Shown piece after piece: positions 42,594 through 51,152 of a DNA stretch of 64,000 nucleotides. Within the stretch, counting starts at the first letter, position 1; each line of letters starts with the position of its first letter. The notes below the pieces were generated by a model. It was not told the origin of the DNA. It did no database searches and worked only from the letters and a program-made list of their open reading frames with translations. Both the position numbers and the translations under genes were made by a program. Origin of the DNA: Actinomadura syzygii (GTDB taxonomy: Bacteria; Actinomycetota; Actinomycetes; Streptosporangiales; Streptosporangiaceae); NCBI RefSeq assembly GCF_008085905.1, contig NZ_VSFF01000007.1, forward strand, positions 494,927 to 558,926, written 5' to 3'.

Positions 42594-42922
42594 CAGCCGA
42601 GCACGTCCCGGACGCGGTTGATCTCCGTCACGTTGTGCTGTTCGGCGGCGAAATGGTTCGCGGCCACGGCCTGGACGGCCTCGGCGTCCTCGGACATGGA
42701 ATCCAGGTTCTCGTTGTAGCACTCGACCGCGACTTCGTAGATGGCCTGGTAGACGCCGCCGATGAGGGAGCCGATGTCGTCGGTTCCCCACGGTTCGCCG
42801 AATCCGGCGAGTTCGCCTTGGAACGCCTCCCAGTCGGCCTTCAGTTGTTGCGCCGAGGAGCCGATGCCGATTCCGGATCGGCGGATTCCCTCGGGATCGA
42901 CCTCGTATCCGGGCATGCCCAT
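42593..42922 (-). CDS. WXG100-like (ESX-type) small helical protein
   Basis: 109 aa, all-helical. The turn AGFGEPWGTDDIGSLIGGVY replaces the strict W-x-G, and the C-terminal helix has the Y..N.....E pattern (CYNENLDSMSEDAEAVQ) seen in ESX partner proteins. Two in-frame ATGs (42922, 42916); neither has an ideal RBS. Probably dimerises with the downstream CpnT-N-like protein. No ESX machinery (EccC etc.) is in the window. Confidence 0.7.
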   Translation of the reverse strand: MGMPGYEVDPEGIRRSGIGIGSSAQQLKADWEAFQGELAGFGEPWGTDDIGSLIGGVYQAIYEVAVECYNENLDSMSEDAEAVQAVAANHFAAEQHNVTEINRVRDVLG

Positions 42923-42928
42923 TTTCGC

Positions 42929-43324
42929 TCAGCTCCGTCCCAGGGCGTTGATCGAGTCGCGCAGAGATTCCGTGTATTCGGTGAGTTGGCGCACGCTGAG
43001 GTCCTGCGCCTCGCGGAGGCGGGCGGTCAGGTCGGCGTCGCCGAAGGCGGTCGGCGTCCGGGCCGAGAGGCCGTCCAGCGCGGCGTTGATCGCGGCGACG
43101 GCGCGCTCGGCGATCTCCTGCGAGTTCAGCCGCGCGGCGCGGGGGCCGATCTCCACGGACGTGATCCGGCCGTCCGGGGAGACGACCGCCCGGACGGTCC
43201 GGTCGGGGTCGTGCCCCTCGCTCTCCTCGTCCGGGGTCGGCGGGGACGTCTGCGCCTCGGCCGCGGCGCCGAGGACGTCGCCGAGCACCTTGTCGAGGTC
43301 GTCGGTGGCGCGTTCGTAGCTCAT
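42929..43324 (-). CDS. YbaB/EbfC-like protein (second copy)
   Basis: 131 aa. A YbaB-like beta segment (VRAVVSPDGRITSVEIGPRAARLNSQEIAERAVAAINAALDGL) is followed by a helical tail. YbaB proteins are nucleoid-associated dimers, but paired divergent copies preceding WXG100 genes are typical of ESX effector loci, where their role is unclear. ATGA overlap with the first copy, and 6 bp before the WXG100-like gene. Confidence 0.7.
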   Translation of the reverse strand: MSYERATDDLDKVLGDVLGAAAEAQTSPPTPDEESEGHDPDRTVRAVVSPDGRITSVEIGPRAARLNSQEIAERAVAAINAALDGLSARTPTAFGDADLTARLREAQDLSVRQLTEYTESLRDSINALGRS

Positions 43325-43752
43325 CGCATGCTCGCCCGCGCCTTCGCGAGCGCCTCGCCGACGGCCTGGTTGATCAGGGCCATCTGGCGCATGCCCTGTT
43401 CCTGGACGGCGCGCAATGTCTGGACGAGCGCCGCCGGGTCGACGACCGGTTCCGTGTTCGCGGACGCCGACCGCGCGCGCAGGTCGTCGAGCGCGGCGTT
43501 CGCGGCGGCGGCGATGTGTTCGCCCAGTTCCGCGGGCGAATTCCGCATCGCGCGGGGGTCGATTTCAAGGCCGGTCAGGCGTCCGGCGACCGCGGTCGCC
43601 CGAACCCTTTCCTCGTCCGCCGTGCCGATTCCGCGGTCGGACGGCGATCCATTTTCGGGTGGCCCGGAATTCGGCTCGGCGTGCAGCGACATCAACCGCT
43701 CGCGGGCCTTGGCAAGCCGTTCCTCCGGGTCGTCTGGAAGGGCCTCGTCCAT
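43321..43752 (-). CDS. YbaB/EbfC-like protein (first copy)
   Basis: 143 aa. The same core as its neighbour (RATAVAGRLTGLEIDPRAMRNSPAELGEHIAAAANAALDDLRAR), with a charged N-terminal extension and a helical C-terminus. First gene of the EndoU operon; GGGAGC-like RBS before ATG 43752. Promoter presumably in the 240-bp gap to the asparagine-synthetase-like gene. Confidence 0.7.
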   Translation of the reverse strand: MDEALPDDPEERLAKARERLMSLHAEPNSGPPENGSPSDRGIGTADEERVRATAVAGRLTGLEIDPRAMRNSPAELGEHIAAAANAALDDLRARSASANTEPVVDPAALVQTLRAVQEQGMRQMALINQAVGEALAKARASMR

Positions 43753-43992
43753 CGATGCTCCCTGGTGATCAAGGTGCCGTAAATCCTATCAAAGGCGCTA
43801 TTCAAGTGATTGTTGATGATCAGGAGCCGTGATGGACAACGGTTCACGGGAACGGAACTGGACGGTCACCGCTGGTCGCGGCCGTCCGATGGGAGGCGAT
43901 TCGGCCTCCGCCCGGCGTATGGCGGGCAAACTTCGAGTTAAGTGCACCGTTCCACGGCGTCGGCTCCGGCGGGGATGTGATCGTCTTCGGAT

Positions 43993-45816
43993 GTGCGCGT
44001 CTATCTGCTGCTCGCCGCCCGTGAAGTGCGCGAACGCATTCCGCCGGTGGCCCTCCGCGCGGCCCGGCGCGCCGTCGGCGCGGCGTTCCCGGTGCCGCCG
44101 GACGTCGTCCGGCCCGTGGAGTGGACGGCGCCCGACGGCCAGGTCGCGCTGTTCGGCTGGTCCAACGAGCCGGACGAGGAACCGCTGCCCCCCACCATGA
44201 TCGGCGGGTCCGGCCGCAGGCTCGGGTACTGCGGCCATCTCGCCGAGCCGAAGCAGGACGGCGACCTGCTGCTCAACGAGGACGACCTGGGCGCCGCAGC
44301 CGCGGAACTCGGCGGCGTCTTCGCCGTGTACCGGGCGAGCGAGGACGGCATCGAGGCCGCGACGTCGATGGCCCGCGTCTGCCCCGTCTACCACGCGGAG
44401 GCGGCGGGGGCGCGGGTGGTGGGCAGCCGCTCGCTGCTGGTCCACCTCGTGGCGCGGGCGGTGGAGACGGGCGTCGAGGAACCGGAGACGGACCTCGCGG
44501 TCGAAGTCCTGCATCCGCTGATCCGGCACGGGTTCTTCACCAATGACGACACGCCGTTCCGCGGCGTCCGGGCGCTCCCGGCCGGATCGGTGCTGATCGC
44601 GGCGCCGGGGCGGCCGACGGCCATTCGGCGGCAGCCCGTTGCGGAGGTCCGGAGCCCGCGAGGAAAAGACCGGTCGCAGCGGGAGTTGATCCGTCCGCTG
44701 GCGGAGGCGCTCGTCGACTCGGTGGCGCCGCTGGCCAGGCACCGCGAACCGATCGTTCTTTCGCTTTCGGGCGGCCGGGACGGCCGCCTGATGGCCGCGG
44801 TGCTGAATGCGGCGGGAGTCCCGTTCACCGGCTCGACGCACGGTTTCGCAGACGATCCGGACGTCATTCTCGCCACGCAGGTCGCCACGGCCCTCGGCAT
44901 CGAGCACAACGTGGACTTGGCCCATCCCGAAGGGCCGAAGGAATCGGTGACGGTGGAGCACCCGTTCGCCAGGGCCGCCCATGTCATCCGCATGTGCGAG
45001 GGGATGAACTCCGCTTATGAGAGCGTTGCCAGGTTTCGTCCCTACCGAATGGTTCCCGGAATCTCCGGATCGGGTGGTGAGACGCTGCGCGGCGGTTTTC
45101 TCTACGACCAGGACGACATCAGCCCCGAAAAGCTGAAGAAGCGCGTCCACCTCATCTTCCACGCCGCCGGACGGATCCTGACCGCCGACGCGAACGCCCG
45201 CGCCGCCGCCGGACACCGGCCCTGGGCGGAACTCGCCGAGACCGACGCCTTCGACGTGCTCGACAAGCTTTACCTCTACTACCGCACCGGACGCTGGATC
45301 GTCGGCTCGCACAGCGCGACGCTCATGAACTCCCCGTTCTACCACCCGTTCTTCGACAACCGGGTGGTACGGGAGGCGACGGCCCTCGAACCACGCTGGC
45401 GGCGCAGCGAATACCCGTTCTATCTGCTGATCCGGGAACTCGCGCCGCAGTTGGCGGAGATCCAGCCGGAGGGCAAGCGGTGGCGTTTCGACCGCGAGCA
45501 GAAACCCCGGCTCGTCCGAAGACGCGCGTGGCGGGCCCGCGCGGTCCCACCGGCCCGGGGCAGGACGGCCGCCTTCAACTGGCGCGTCTCCTACGACGAC
45601 GGTTTCCGCAAGCTACTGCTGGACCAGATCCTGGACGGTCCCCAAAGCCTCTTCGACATCGTCGACCGAGAGGCACTGACAACACGCGTCCGCGACCGCC
45701 CGAAACACTGGGTCAAACAGCTCTGGCACGTCTACACGCTGAGCGTGCTCCTGAGCGGTGAATGGCGCACCCCGCCCCCCGACCTCCCAAAGATGGAAAT
45801 CCCCATCCCCCACTGA
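43993..45816 (+). CDS. Asparagine-synthetase-like protein with altered active sites
   Basis: 607 aa. Residues ~1-200 resemble a class II amidotransferase shell without an N-terminal Cys (starts VRVYLLLAARE), with YCGHLAEPKQDGDLLL. The synthetase half has PP-loop LSLSGGRDGRLMAAVL where the usual final Ser of SGGxDS is Gly. GSGGETLRGGF and FDNRVVREA match AsnB/lasso-cyclase-like enzymes. Start GTG 43993 is weakly supported. It is divergent from the EndoU operon. Glutamine use is unlikely; ATP-dependent amide or ring formation on another substrate is possible. Confidence 0.78.
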   Translation: MRVYLLLAAREVRERIPPVALRAARRAVGAAFPVPPDVVRPVEWTAPDGQVALFGWSNEPDEEPLPPTMIGGSGRRLGYCGHLAEPKQDGDLLLNEDDLGAAAAELGGVFAVYRASEDGIEAATSMARVCPVYHAEAAGARVVGSRSLLVHLVARAVETGVEEPETDLAVEVLHPLIRHGFFTNDDTPFRGVRALPAGSVLIAAPGRPTAIRRQPVAEVRSPRGKDRSQRELIRPLAEALVDSVAPLARHREPIVLSLSGGRDGRLMAAVLNAAGVPFTGSTHGFADDPDVILATQVATALGIEHNVDLAHPEGPKESVTVEHPFARAAHVIRMCEGMNSAYESVARFRPYRMVPGISGSGGETLRGGFLYDQDDISPEKLKKRVHLIFHAAGRILTADANARAAAGHRPWAELAETDAFDVLDKLYLYYRTGRWIVGSHSATLMNSPFYHPFFDNRVVREATALEPRWRRSEYPFYLLIRELAPQLAEIQPEGKRWRFDREQKPRLVRRRAWRARAVPPARGRTAAFNWRVSYDDGFRKLLLDQILDGPQSLFDIVDREALTTRVRDRPKHWVKQLWHVYTLSVLLSGEWRTPPPDLPKMEIPIPH

Positions 45817-45872
45817 ATTCAAGTTGTGCGGGAGGGGCGGGTGCGGGAACGCGTCGGCGGGCCGTCTTCCGG

Positions 45873-46640
45873 TCAGTGGGGTTTGGGTGGGCGGCCGGCT
45901 AGGCGGGTTGTCAGGAGGGCGGCGGTTTCGCGGACGGGGGGCGCCAGCGATGGCCAGGACGACGGGGGGCGGTCGGTGCGGCGGAAGGTGACCGTTATCG
46001 CGGCCGTGGGGTGGCCGGTGTGGTCGAAGGCGCAGGCGGCGATGCTGGCGAACCCCTCGGTGATGTGGCCGTCCTCGGCCGACCAGCCGCGCCGGGCGTC
46101 CTCGGCCAGGACCTGGCGGAGTTCGCGCAGCGAGCTCGGGCCGGAGCCCGTCCGGTCGACGAAGCGGCCCGGGAACAGGGCCCTGACCTGGGCGGGGGGC
46201 AGGTAGGCGAGCATCGAGCGGCCGCTCGCGGTGAGTTGGGCGGGCATCCGGACGCCGACGTCCGTGACGAGGGTCGCGTGCCGGGGCGGCTGCTCCTTGA
46301 GCAGGTAGAGGGTCTCCGCGCCGTGCAGGACGCCCAACTGGACGATCTCGCCCAGCCGGTCGACGAGGCGGCGCAGCAGGGGGCGCGCCAGCCGTTCGAG
46401 CGGCTCGTGCCGGAGGTAGGCGGAGCCGATCTCGAACGCGGCGACGCCGAGGCCCCAGCGGCGCTCCTCCGGGAGGTAGGTGACGAAGCCGTCCTCGGCC
46501 ATCGCGGCGAGCAGGTGGTAGGCGCTGGAGCGGGGCAGGTCCAGGGCGCGGGCGATCGCGGACGCGGGCAGCGGGCCGGGCGCCCCGGCCATCAGACGCA
46601 GCACGGCGAGCGCGCGGCGCGCGGCGGGGACCTGGCTCAT
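45873..46640 (-). CDS. IclR-family regulator of histidine utilisation
   Basis: 255 aa: an N-terminal winged HTH (SAIARALDLPRSSAYHLLAAMAEDGFV) and a C-terminal IclR effector domain (MPAQLTASGRSMLAYLP, EGFASIAACAFDHTG). ATG 46640 is the first good start. Divergent from hutH with 71 bp between, including a palindrome. Probably senses histidine or urocanate. Confidence 0.88.
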   Translation of the reverse strand: MSQVPAARRALAVLRLMAGAPGPLPASAIARALDLPRSSAYHLLAAMAEDGFVTYLPEERRWGLGVAAFEIGSAYLRHEPLERLARPLLRRLVDRLGEIVQLGVLHGAETLYLLKEQPPRHATLVTDVGVRMPAQLTASGRSMLAYLPPAQVRALFPGRFVDRTGSGPSSLRELRQVLAEDARRGWSAEDGHITEGFASIAACAFDHTGHPTAAITVTFRRTDRPPSSWPSLAPPVRETAALLTTRLAGRPPKPH

Positions 46641-46648
46641 CCCGGCAT

Positions 46649-46666
46649 TGTCTCGTATCTGAGACA
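46649..46666. promoter_or_regulatory. IclR operator in the hut divergent promoter
   Basis: TGTCTC-N6-GAGACA, perfect 6-bp arms, 8 bp upstream of the iclR start and 45 bp before hutH. Position and symmetry suit the dimeric local regulator. Confidence 0.65.
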
Positions 46667-46711
46667 GATCACCGCGTCCGGGGCTGGGCCCCGCGGCGCC
46701 GGGACGCCTTA

Positions 46712-48277
46712 ATGGTGGGTATGGGTTTGGACATGGGGGACGCACGCGTCGCGGTAGGCCCGGAACCGCTGGACTTCGCCGAGGTCGTCGCCGTCGCGCG
46801 GAACGGCGCCGAGGTCGCGCTGACCGAGGAGGCGCTGAAGCTGGTCGGGGAGGCGCGGGCGCACGTCGAGGAGCTGTCGGCGCGTCCGACGCCGGTGTAC
46901 GGCGTGTCCACCGGGTTCGGCGCGCTCGCCACCCGGCACATCGCCCCCGAGAAGCGGGCGCAGTTGCAGCTGAACATCGTCCGGTCGCACGCGGCCGGGA
47001 CGGGTCCCGAGGTGGAGCGGGAGGTGGTCCGGGCGCTGATGCTGCTCAGGCTGCGGACGCTCGCCACCGGCCGGACCGGCGTCCAGCCGGTGACCGTCCG
47101 GACGCTCGCGGCGCTGCTCAACGCGGGCATCACGCCGCAGGTGTTCGAGCACGGCAGCCTCGGCTGCTCCGGCGACCTCGCGCCGCTCGCACACGTGGCG
47201 CTGGCGCTGATCGGCGAGGGTTCGGTCCGCGACGTGCAAGGCGTGCTGAAACCCGCCGCGCAGGCGATGGACGAGGCCGGGATCACGCCCGTCGAGCTGG
47301 GCGCGAAGGAGGGCCTCGCCCTCCTCAACGGCACGGACGGGATGCTCGGCATGCTCGTCCTCGCGATCAACGACCTGCGCGCACTGCTCACGGCGGCCGA
47401 CGTCGCCGCCGCGATGAGCGTCGAGGCGCTGCTCGGCACCGACCGGGTGTTCGCCGCCGACCTCCAGGCGCTGCGGCCGCATCCGGGGCAGGCCGCGTCC
47501 GCCGCGAACCTGCGGGCGCTGCTCGGCGACTCGGAGATCATGGAGTCGCACCGCGGGCCCGACTGCACCCGCGTCCAGGACGCCTACTCGCTGCGCTGCG
47601 CGCCCCAGGTCAACGGCGCGGCCCGCGACACGCTCGCGCACGCCGAGCTCGTCGCCCACCGGGAGCTGGCGTCCGCGATCGACAACCCGGTCGTCCTGCC
47701 GGACGGGCGCGTCGAGTCCAACGGCAACTTCCACGGCGCGCCGATCGCGTACGTGCTGGACTTCCTCGCCGTGCCCGCCGCCGACGTCGCGTCCATGTCG
47801 GAGCGGCGTACCGACCGGATGCTCGACAAGGCCCGCTCCGCCGGGCTGCCCGCCTTCCTCGCCGACGACCCGGGCGTCGACTCCGGGCACATGATCGCGC
47901 AGTACACGCAGGCCGCGATCGTGTCCGACCTGAAGCGCCGCGCCGCTCCGGCGAGCGCCGACTCGATCCCGAGCTCGGCCATGCAGGAGGACCACGTGTC
48001 CATGGGCTGGAACGCGGCCCGCAAGCTGCGCCGGTCCGTGGAGGGTCTCGCGCAGGTCGTCGCCATCGAGATCCTCACCGCCGCGCGGGCGCTCGACCTG
48101 CGCACCCCGCTGCGGCCCGGCCCGGCGACCGCCGCCGTGGTCGCCCGGCTGCGCGAGGTCGTCCCGCCGCCGGGCCCGGACCGCTACCTCGCGCCCGAGA
48201 TCGCCGCCACGACAGAGCTGGTCAGGGACGGCTCCCTGGTCGCCGCCGCCGAGGCCGTCACCGGCCCCCTCTCCTGA
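46712..48277 (+). CDS. hutH: Histidine ammonia-lyase
   Basis: 521 aa. MIO triad Cys152-Ser153-Gly154 in HGSLGCSGDLAPLAH (the Cys variant is common in actinobacteria). Catalytic Tyr in VYGVSTGFGAL, the substrate loop AYSLRCAPQVNGA, NPVVLPDGRVESNGNFHG and QEDHVSMGWN are all intact. It deaminates histidine to urocanate. ATG 46712; in-frame ATGs at 46721 and 46733 are possible. First gene of hutHU-M20-FI. Confidence 0.95.
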   Translation: MVGMGLDMGDARVAVGPEPLDFAEVVAVARNGAEVALTEEALKLVGEARAHVEELSARPTPVYGVSTGFGALATRHIAPEKRAQLQLNIVRSHAAGTGPEVEREVVRALMLLRLRTLATGRTGVQPVTVRTLAALLNAGITPQVFEHGSLGCSGDLAPLAHVALALIGEGSVRDVQGVLKPAAQAMDEAGITPVELGAKEGLALLNGTDGMLGMLVLAINDLRALLTAADVAAAMSVEALLGTDRVFAADLQALRPHPGQAASAANLRALLGDSEIMESHRGPDCTRVQDAYSLRCAPQVNGAARDTLAHAELVAHRELASAIDNPVVLPDGRVESNGNFHGAPIAYVLDFLAVPAADVASMSERRTDRMLDKARSAGLPAFLADDPGVDSGHMIAQYTQAAIVSDLKRRAAPASADSIPSSAMQEDHVSMGWNAARKLRRSVEGLAQVVAIEILTAARALDLRTPLRPGPATAAVVARLREVVPPPGPDRYLAPEIAATTELVRDGSLVAAAEAVTGPLS

Positions 48278-48290
48278 AGGAGCACCCCAG

Positions 48291-49946
48291 ATGTCAGGTC
48301 CGAGGCCCGTCCGCGCCCCGCGCGGCACTGCGCTGACCGCCGCGAAGGGCTGGCCGCAGGAGGCCGCCCTGCGCATGATCCAGAACAACCTCGACCCCGA
48401 GGTCGCCGAACACCCGGACGAACTGGTCGTCTACGGCGGTTCGGGCAAGGCGGCCCGGAACTGGGACGCCTTCGACGGCATCCTCCGCTCCCTGGCAGAC
48501 CTGGAGGGCGACGAGACGCTGCTCGTCCAGTCCGGCAAGCCGGTCGGGATCTTCCAGACGCACGAGTGGGCCCCGCGGGTGCTGATCGCGAACTCCAACC
48601 TCGTCCCGCAGTGGGCGACGTGGGAGGAGTTCCGCCGCCTGGAGTCGCTCGGCCTGACGATGTTCGGCCAGATGACCGCCGGTTCGTGGATCTACATCGG
48701 CACGCAGGGCATCCTCCAGGGCACCTACGAGACGTTCGCGGCCGTCGCGGAGAAGCGGTTCGGCGGCTCCCTCGCCGGGACCATCACGCTGACCGCCGGG
48801 CTCGGCGGGATGGGCGGCGCGCAGCCGCTCGCCGTGACGATGAACGGCGGCGTCGCGATCTGCGTCGAGTGCGACCCGTCCCGGATCGAGCGGCGCGTCG
48901 AGCACCGGTACTGCGACGTCAAGGCGGACTCGCTGGACGAGGCGCTCCGCCTCGCCGAGGAGGCGCGGGAGGCGCGCCGCCCGCTGTCGATCGCGGTCCT
49001 CGGGAACGCGGCCGACATCGTCCCCGAGCTGCTGCGCAGGGGCGCGCCGATCGACATCGTCACCGACCAGACCAGCGCGCACGACCCGCTGATGTACCTG
49101 CCGCGCGGCGTCGGGTTCGAGGACATGGCCGCCGAGCGCGACAAGGACCCGGCCGCGTTCACCGAGCGGGCCCGCGCGTCGATGGCCGCGCACGTCGAGG
49201 CGATGGTCGGCTTCCAGGACGCGGGCGCCGAGGTGTTCGACTACGGCAACTCGATCCGCGGCGAGGCCCAGCTCGCCGGGTACGAGCGGGCGTTCGAGTT
49301 CCCCGGGTTCGTGCCCGCCTACATCCGTCCGCTGTTCTGCGAGGGCAAGGGGCCGTTCCGGTGGGCGGCGCTGTCCGGCGACCCGGCCGACATCGCGCGC
49401 ACCGACCGGGCGATCCTCGACCTGTTCCCGGACAACGAGCCCCTCACCCGCTGGATCAAGATGGCGGGGGAGCGGGTGCACTTCCAGGGCCTGCCGTCCC
49501 GGATCTGCTGGCTCGGCTACGGCGAGCGCGACAAGGCCGGAGAGGTGTTCAACGACCTGGTCGCGCGGGGCGAGATCAGCGCGCCGATCGTGCTCGGCCG
49601 CGACCACCTCGACTGCGGCTCGGTCGCCAGCCCGTACCGGGAGACCGAGGGCATGAAGGACGGCTCCGACGCGATCGCCGACTGGCCGCTGCTGAACGCG
49701 ATGCTGAACACCTCGTCCGGCGCGACGTGGGTGTCGATCCACCACGGCGGCGGCGTCGGGATCGGCCGCTCGATCCACGCCGGCCAGGTCTGCGTCGCGG
49801 ACGGGACGGCCCTCGCGGGCGAGAAGCTCCGGCGCGTCCTGACCAACGACCCGGGGACGGGCGTCATGCGGCACGTCGACGCGGGCTACGACCGCGCCTC
49901 CGAGGTCGCCGACGAGCGCGGCGTCCGCATTCCGATGCGCCCATGA
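48291..49946 (+). CDS. hutU: Urocanate hydratase
   Basis: 551 aa, full length. NAD+-site motifs VYGGSGKAARNW near the N-terminus, TAGLGGMGGAQPLAVTMNGGV and DQTSAHDPLMYLP, plus the catalytic-Cys/His region CWLGYGERDKAG and HHGGGVGIGRSIHAGQV. Converts urocanate to imidazolone propionate. RBS AAGGAG 14 bp after hutH. Confidence 0.96.
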   Translation: MSGPRPVRAPRGTALTAAKGWPQEAALRMIQNNLDPEVAEHPDELVVYGGSGKAARNWDAFDGILRSLADLEGDETLLVQSGKPVGIFQTHEWAPRVLIANSNLVPQWATWEEFRRLESLGLTMFGQMTAGSWIYIGTQGILQGTYETFAAVAEKRFGGSLAGTITLTAGLGGMGGAQPLAVTMNGGVAICVECDPSRIERRVEHRYCDVKADSLDEALRLAEEAREARRPLSIAVLGNAADIVPELLRRGAPIDIVTDQTSAHDPLMYLPRGVGFEDMAAERDKDPAAFTERARASMAAHVEAMVGFQDAGAEVFDYGNSIRGEAQLAGYERAFEFPGFVPAYIRPLFCEGKGPFRWAALSGDPADIARTDRAILDLFPDNEPLTRWIKMAGERVHFQGLPSRICWLGYGERDKAGEVFNDLVARGEISAPIVLGRDHLDCGSVASPYRETEGMKDGSDAIADWPLLNAMLNTSSGATWVSIHHGGGVGIGRSIHAGQVCVADGTALAGEKLRRVLTNDPGTGVMRHVDAGYDRASEVADERGVRIPMRP

Positions 49947-51142
49947 GTTTCGAGGAGATGTGGGCGGCGCTGCTGCCGGTCGGGCGGGACGACGCGACCG
50001 GCGGCTACCACCGGTTCGCGTGGACGCCGCCCGAGCTGGAGTGCCGCGCCTGGTTCCTGGACGAGGCCCGCCGCCGCGACCTGACCGTCGAGCACGACCC
50101 GAACGGCAACATGTTCGCCTGGTGGTACCCCGCCGACGGGACGCGCGGCGACGCCGTCCTGACCGGGAGCCATCTGGACTCGGTGCCGGGCGGCGGCGCG
50201 TTCGACGGGCCGCTCGGCGTCGTCTCGGCGTTCGCCGCCGTCGACCGGCTCCGCGAGCGCGGCTTCGCGCCCGCGCGGCCGATCGGGATCGCGGCGTTCG
50301 CCGAGGAGGAGGGCGCGCGGTTCGGGGTGGCGTGCCTCGGCTCGCGGCTGCTGTCCGGCGCGATCGACCCGGCGCGGGCCCGCGGCCTGGCCGACGCGGA
50401 CGGTCACACGTTCGCCGAGGTCATGCACAACGCCGGGCTCGACCCCGAGGCCATCGGCCCGGACGAGGGCCTCCTCGGCCGCATCGGGCAGTACGTCGAA
50501 CTGCACGTCGAGCAGGGCCGCGCCCTGCGGGAGCCGGTGGGGGTGGCGAGCGCGATCGTCCCGCACGGGCGGTGGCGGTTCGACTTCACGGGCGAGGGCA
50601 ACCACGCCGGGACGACCCTCCTCGGCGACCGCCGCGACCCGATGCTGCCGTTCGCCGCGATGGTCCTCGCCGCCCGCGAGGCGGCCGAGCGGAACGGCTC
50701 GGTCGCGACGGTCGGGAAGGTGCGGGTCGTGCCGGGCGGGGTGAACGCGATCGCCTCGTCCGTCAGCGCCTGGCTGGACGCCCGCGGACCCGCCGACGAC
50801 GCGGTCCGCCGGACGGTCGCCGAGACCGGCGAGGCGGCCCGGGCCGCCGCCCGCCCGCACCGGGTGAGCGTCGACCTGGCGGAGGAGTCCTACACCGAGA
50901 TCGTCGACTTCAACCTGGCGCTGCGCGACCGGCTCGGCAAGGCGCTCGGCGGCGTCCCGGTGCTGCCGACCGGGGCGGGCCACGACGCGGGCATCCTGTC
51001 CGCCCGGGTGCCGACGGCGATGCTGTTCGTCCGGAACCCGTCGGGGGTGTCGCACGCGCCCGCGGAGTCCGCCGAACCGGCCGACTGCCTGGCCGGGGTG
51101 GAGGCGCTCACCGCGGTGCTGGACGACCTGGCGCGCGGGTAG
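49943..51142 (+). CDS. M20 amidohydrolase (allantoate amidohydrolase/HyuC-like), probable N-formylglutamate deformylase of hut
   Basis: 399 aa. Binuclear zinc ligands: H in TGSHLDSVPGGGAFDGPLG (with Asp), EEEGARFG and QYVELHVEQG, and the final H in GVSHAPAE. The dimerisation-domain GEGNHAGTT loop is typical of allantoate/ureidopropionase-like M20 enzymes. ATGA overlap with hutU and placement before hutF/hutI indicate a histidine role. HutF yields N-formylglutamate, and no HutG is present, so this enzyme is the likely deformylase. The window has a separate allantoicase for allantoate. Confidence 0.88.
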   Translation: MSFEEMWAALLPVGRDDATGGYHRFAWTPPELECRAWFLDEARRRDLTVEHDPNGNMFAWWYPADGTRGDAVLTGSHLDSVPGGGAFDGPLGVVSAFAAVDRLRERGFAPARPIGIAAFAEEEGARFGVACLGSRLLSGAIDPARARGLADADGHTFAEVMHNAGLDPEAIGPDEGLLGRIGQYVELHVEQGRALREPVGVASAIVPHGRWRFDFTGEGNHAGTTLLGDRRDPMLPFAAMVLAAREAAERNGSVATVGKVRVVPGGVNAIASSVSAWLDARGPADDAVRRTVAETGEAARAAARPHRVSVDLAEESYTEIVDFNLALRDRLGKALGGVPVLPTGAGHDAGILSARVPTAMLFVRNPSGVSHAPAESAEPADCLAGVEALTAVLDDLARG

Positions 51143-51152
51143 GGGACCCCTT

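Noticed and set aside
43832..44200. Short plus-strand ORF with a good AGGAG upstream of the asparagine-synthetase-like gene
   Set aside because: Its second half lies in the wrong frame of that gene and it has no recognisable domain; the RBS may be chance. Kept as possible leader only.
43993..45816. Lasso-peptide cyclase
   Set aside because: No precursor peptide, B1/B2 protease or RRE gene nearby, and the PP-loop Ser is missing.
49943..51142. Allantoate amidohydrolase of purine breakdown
   Set aside because: It is in the hut operon 34 kb from the purine cluster, which has its own allantoicase; a hut role fits better.
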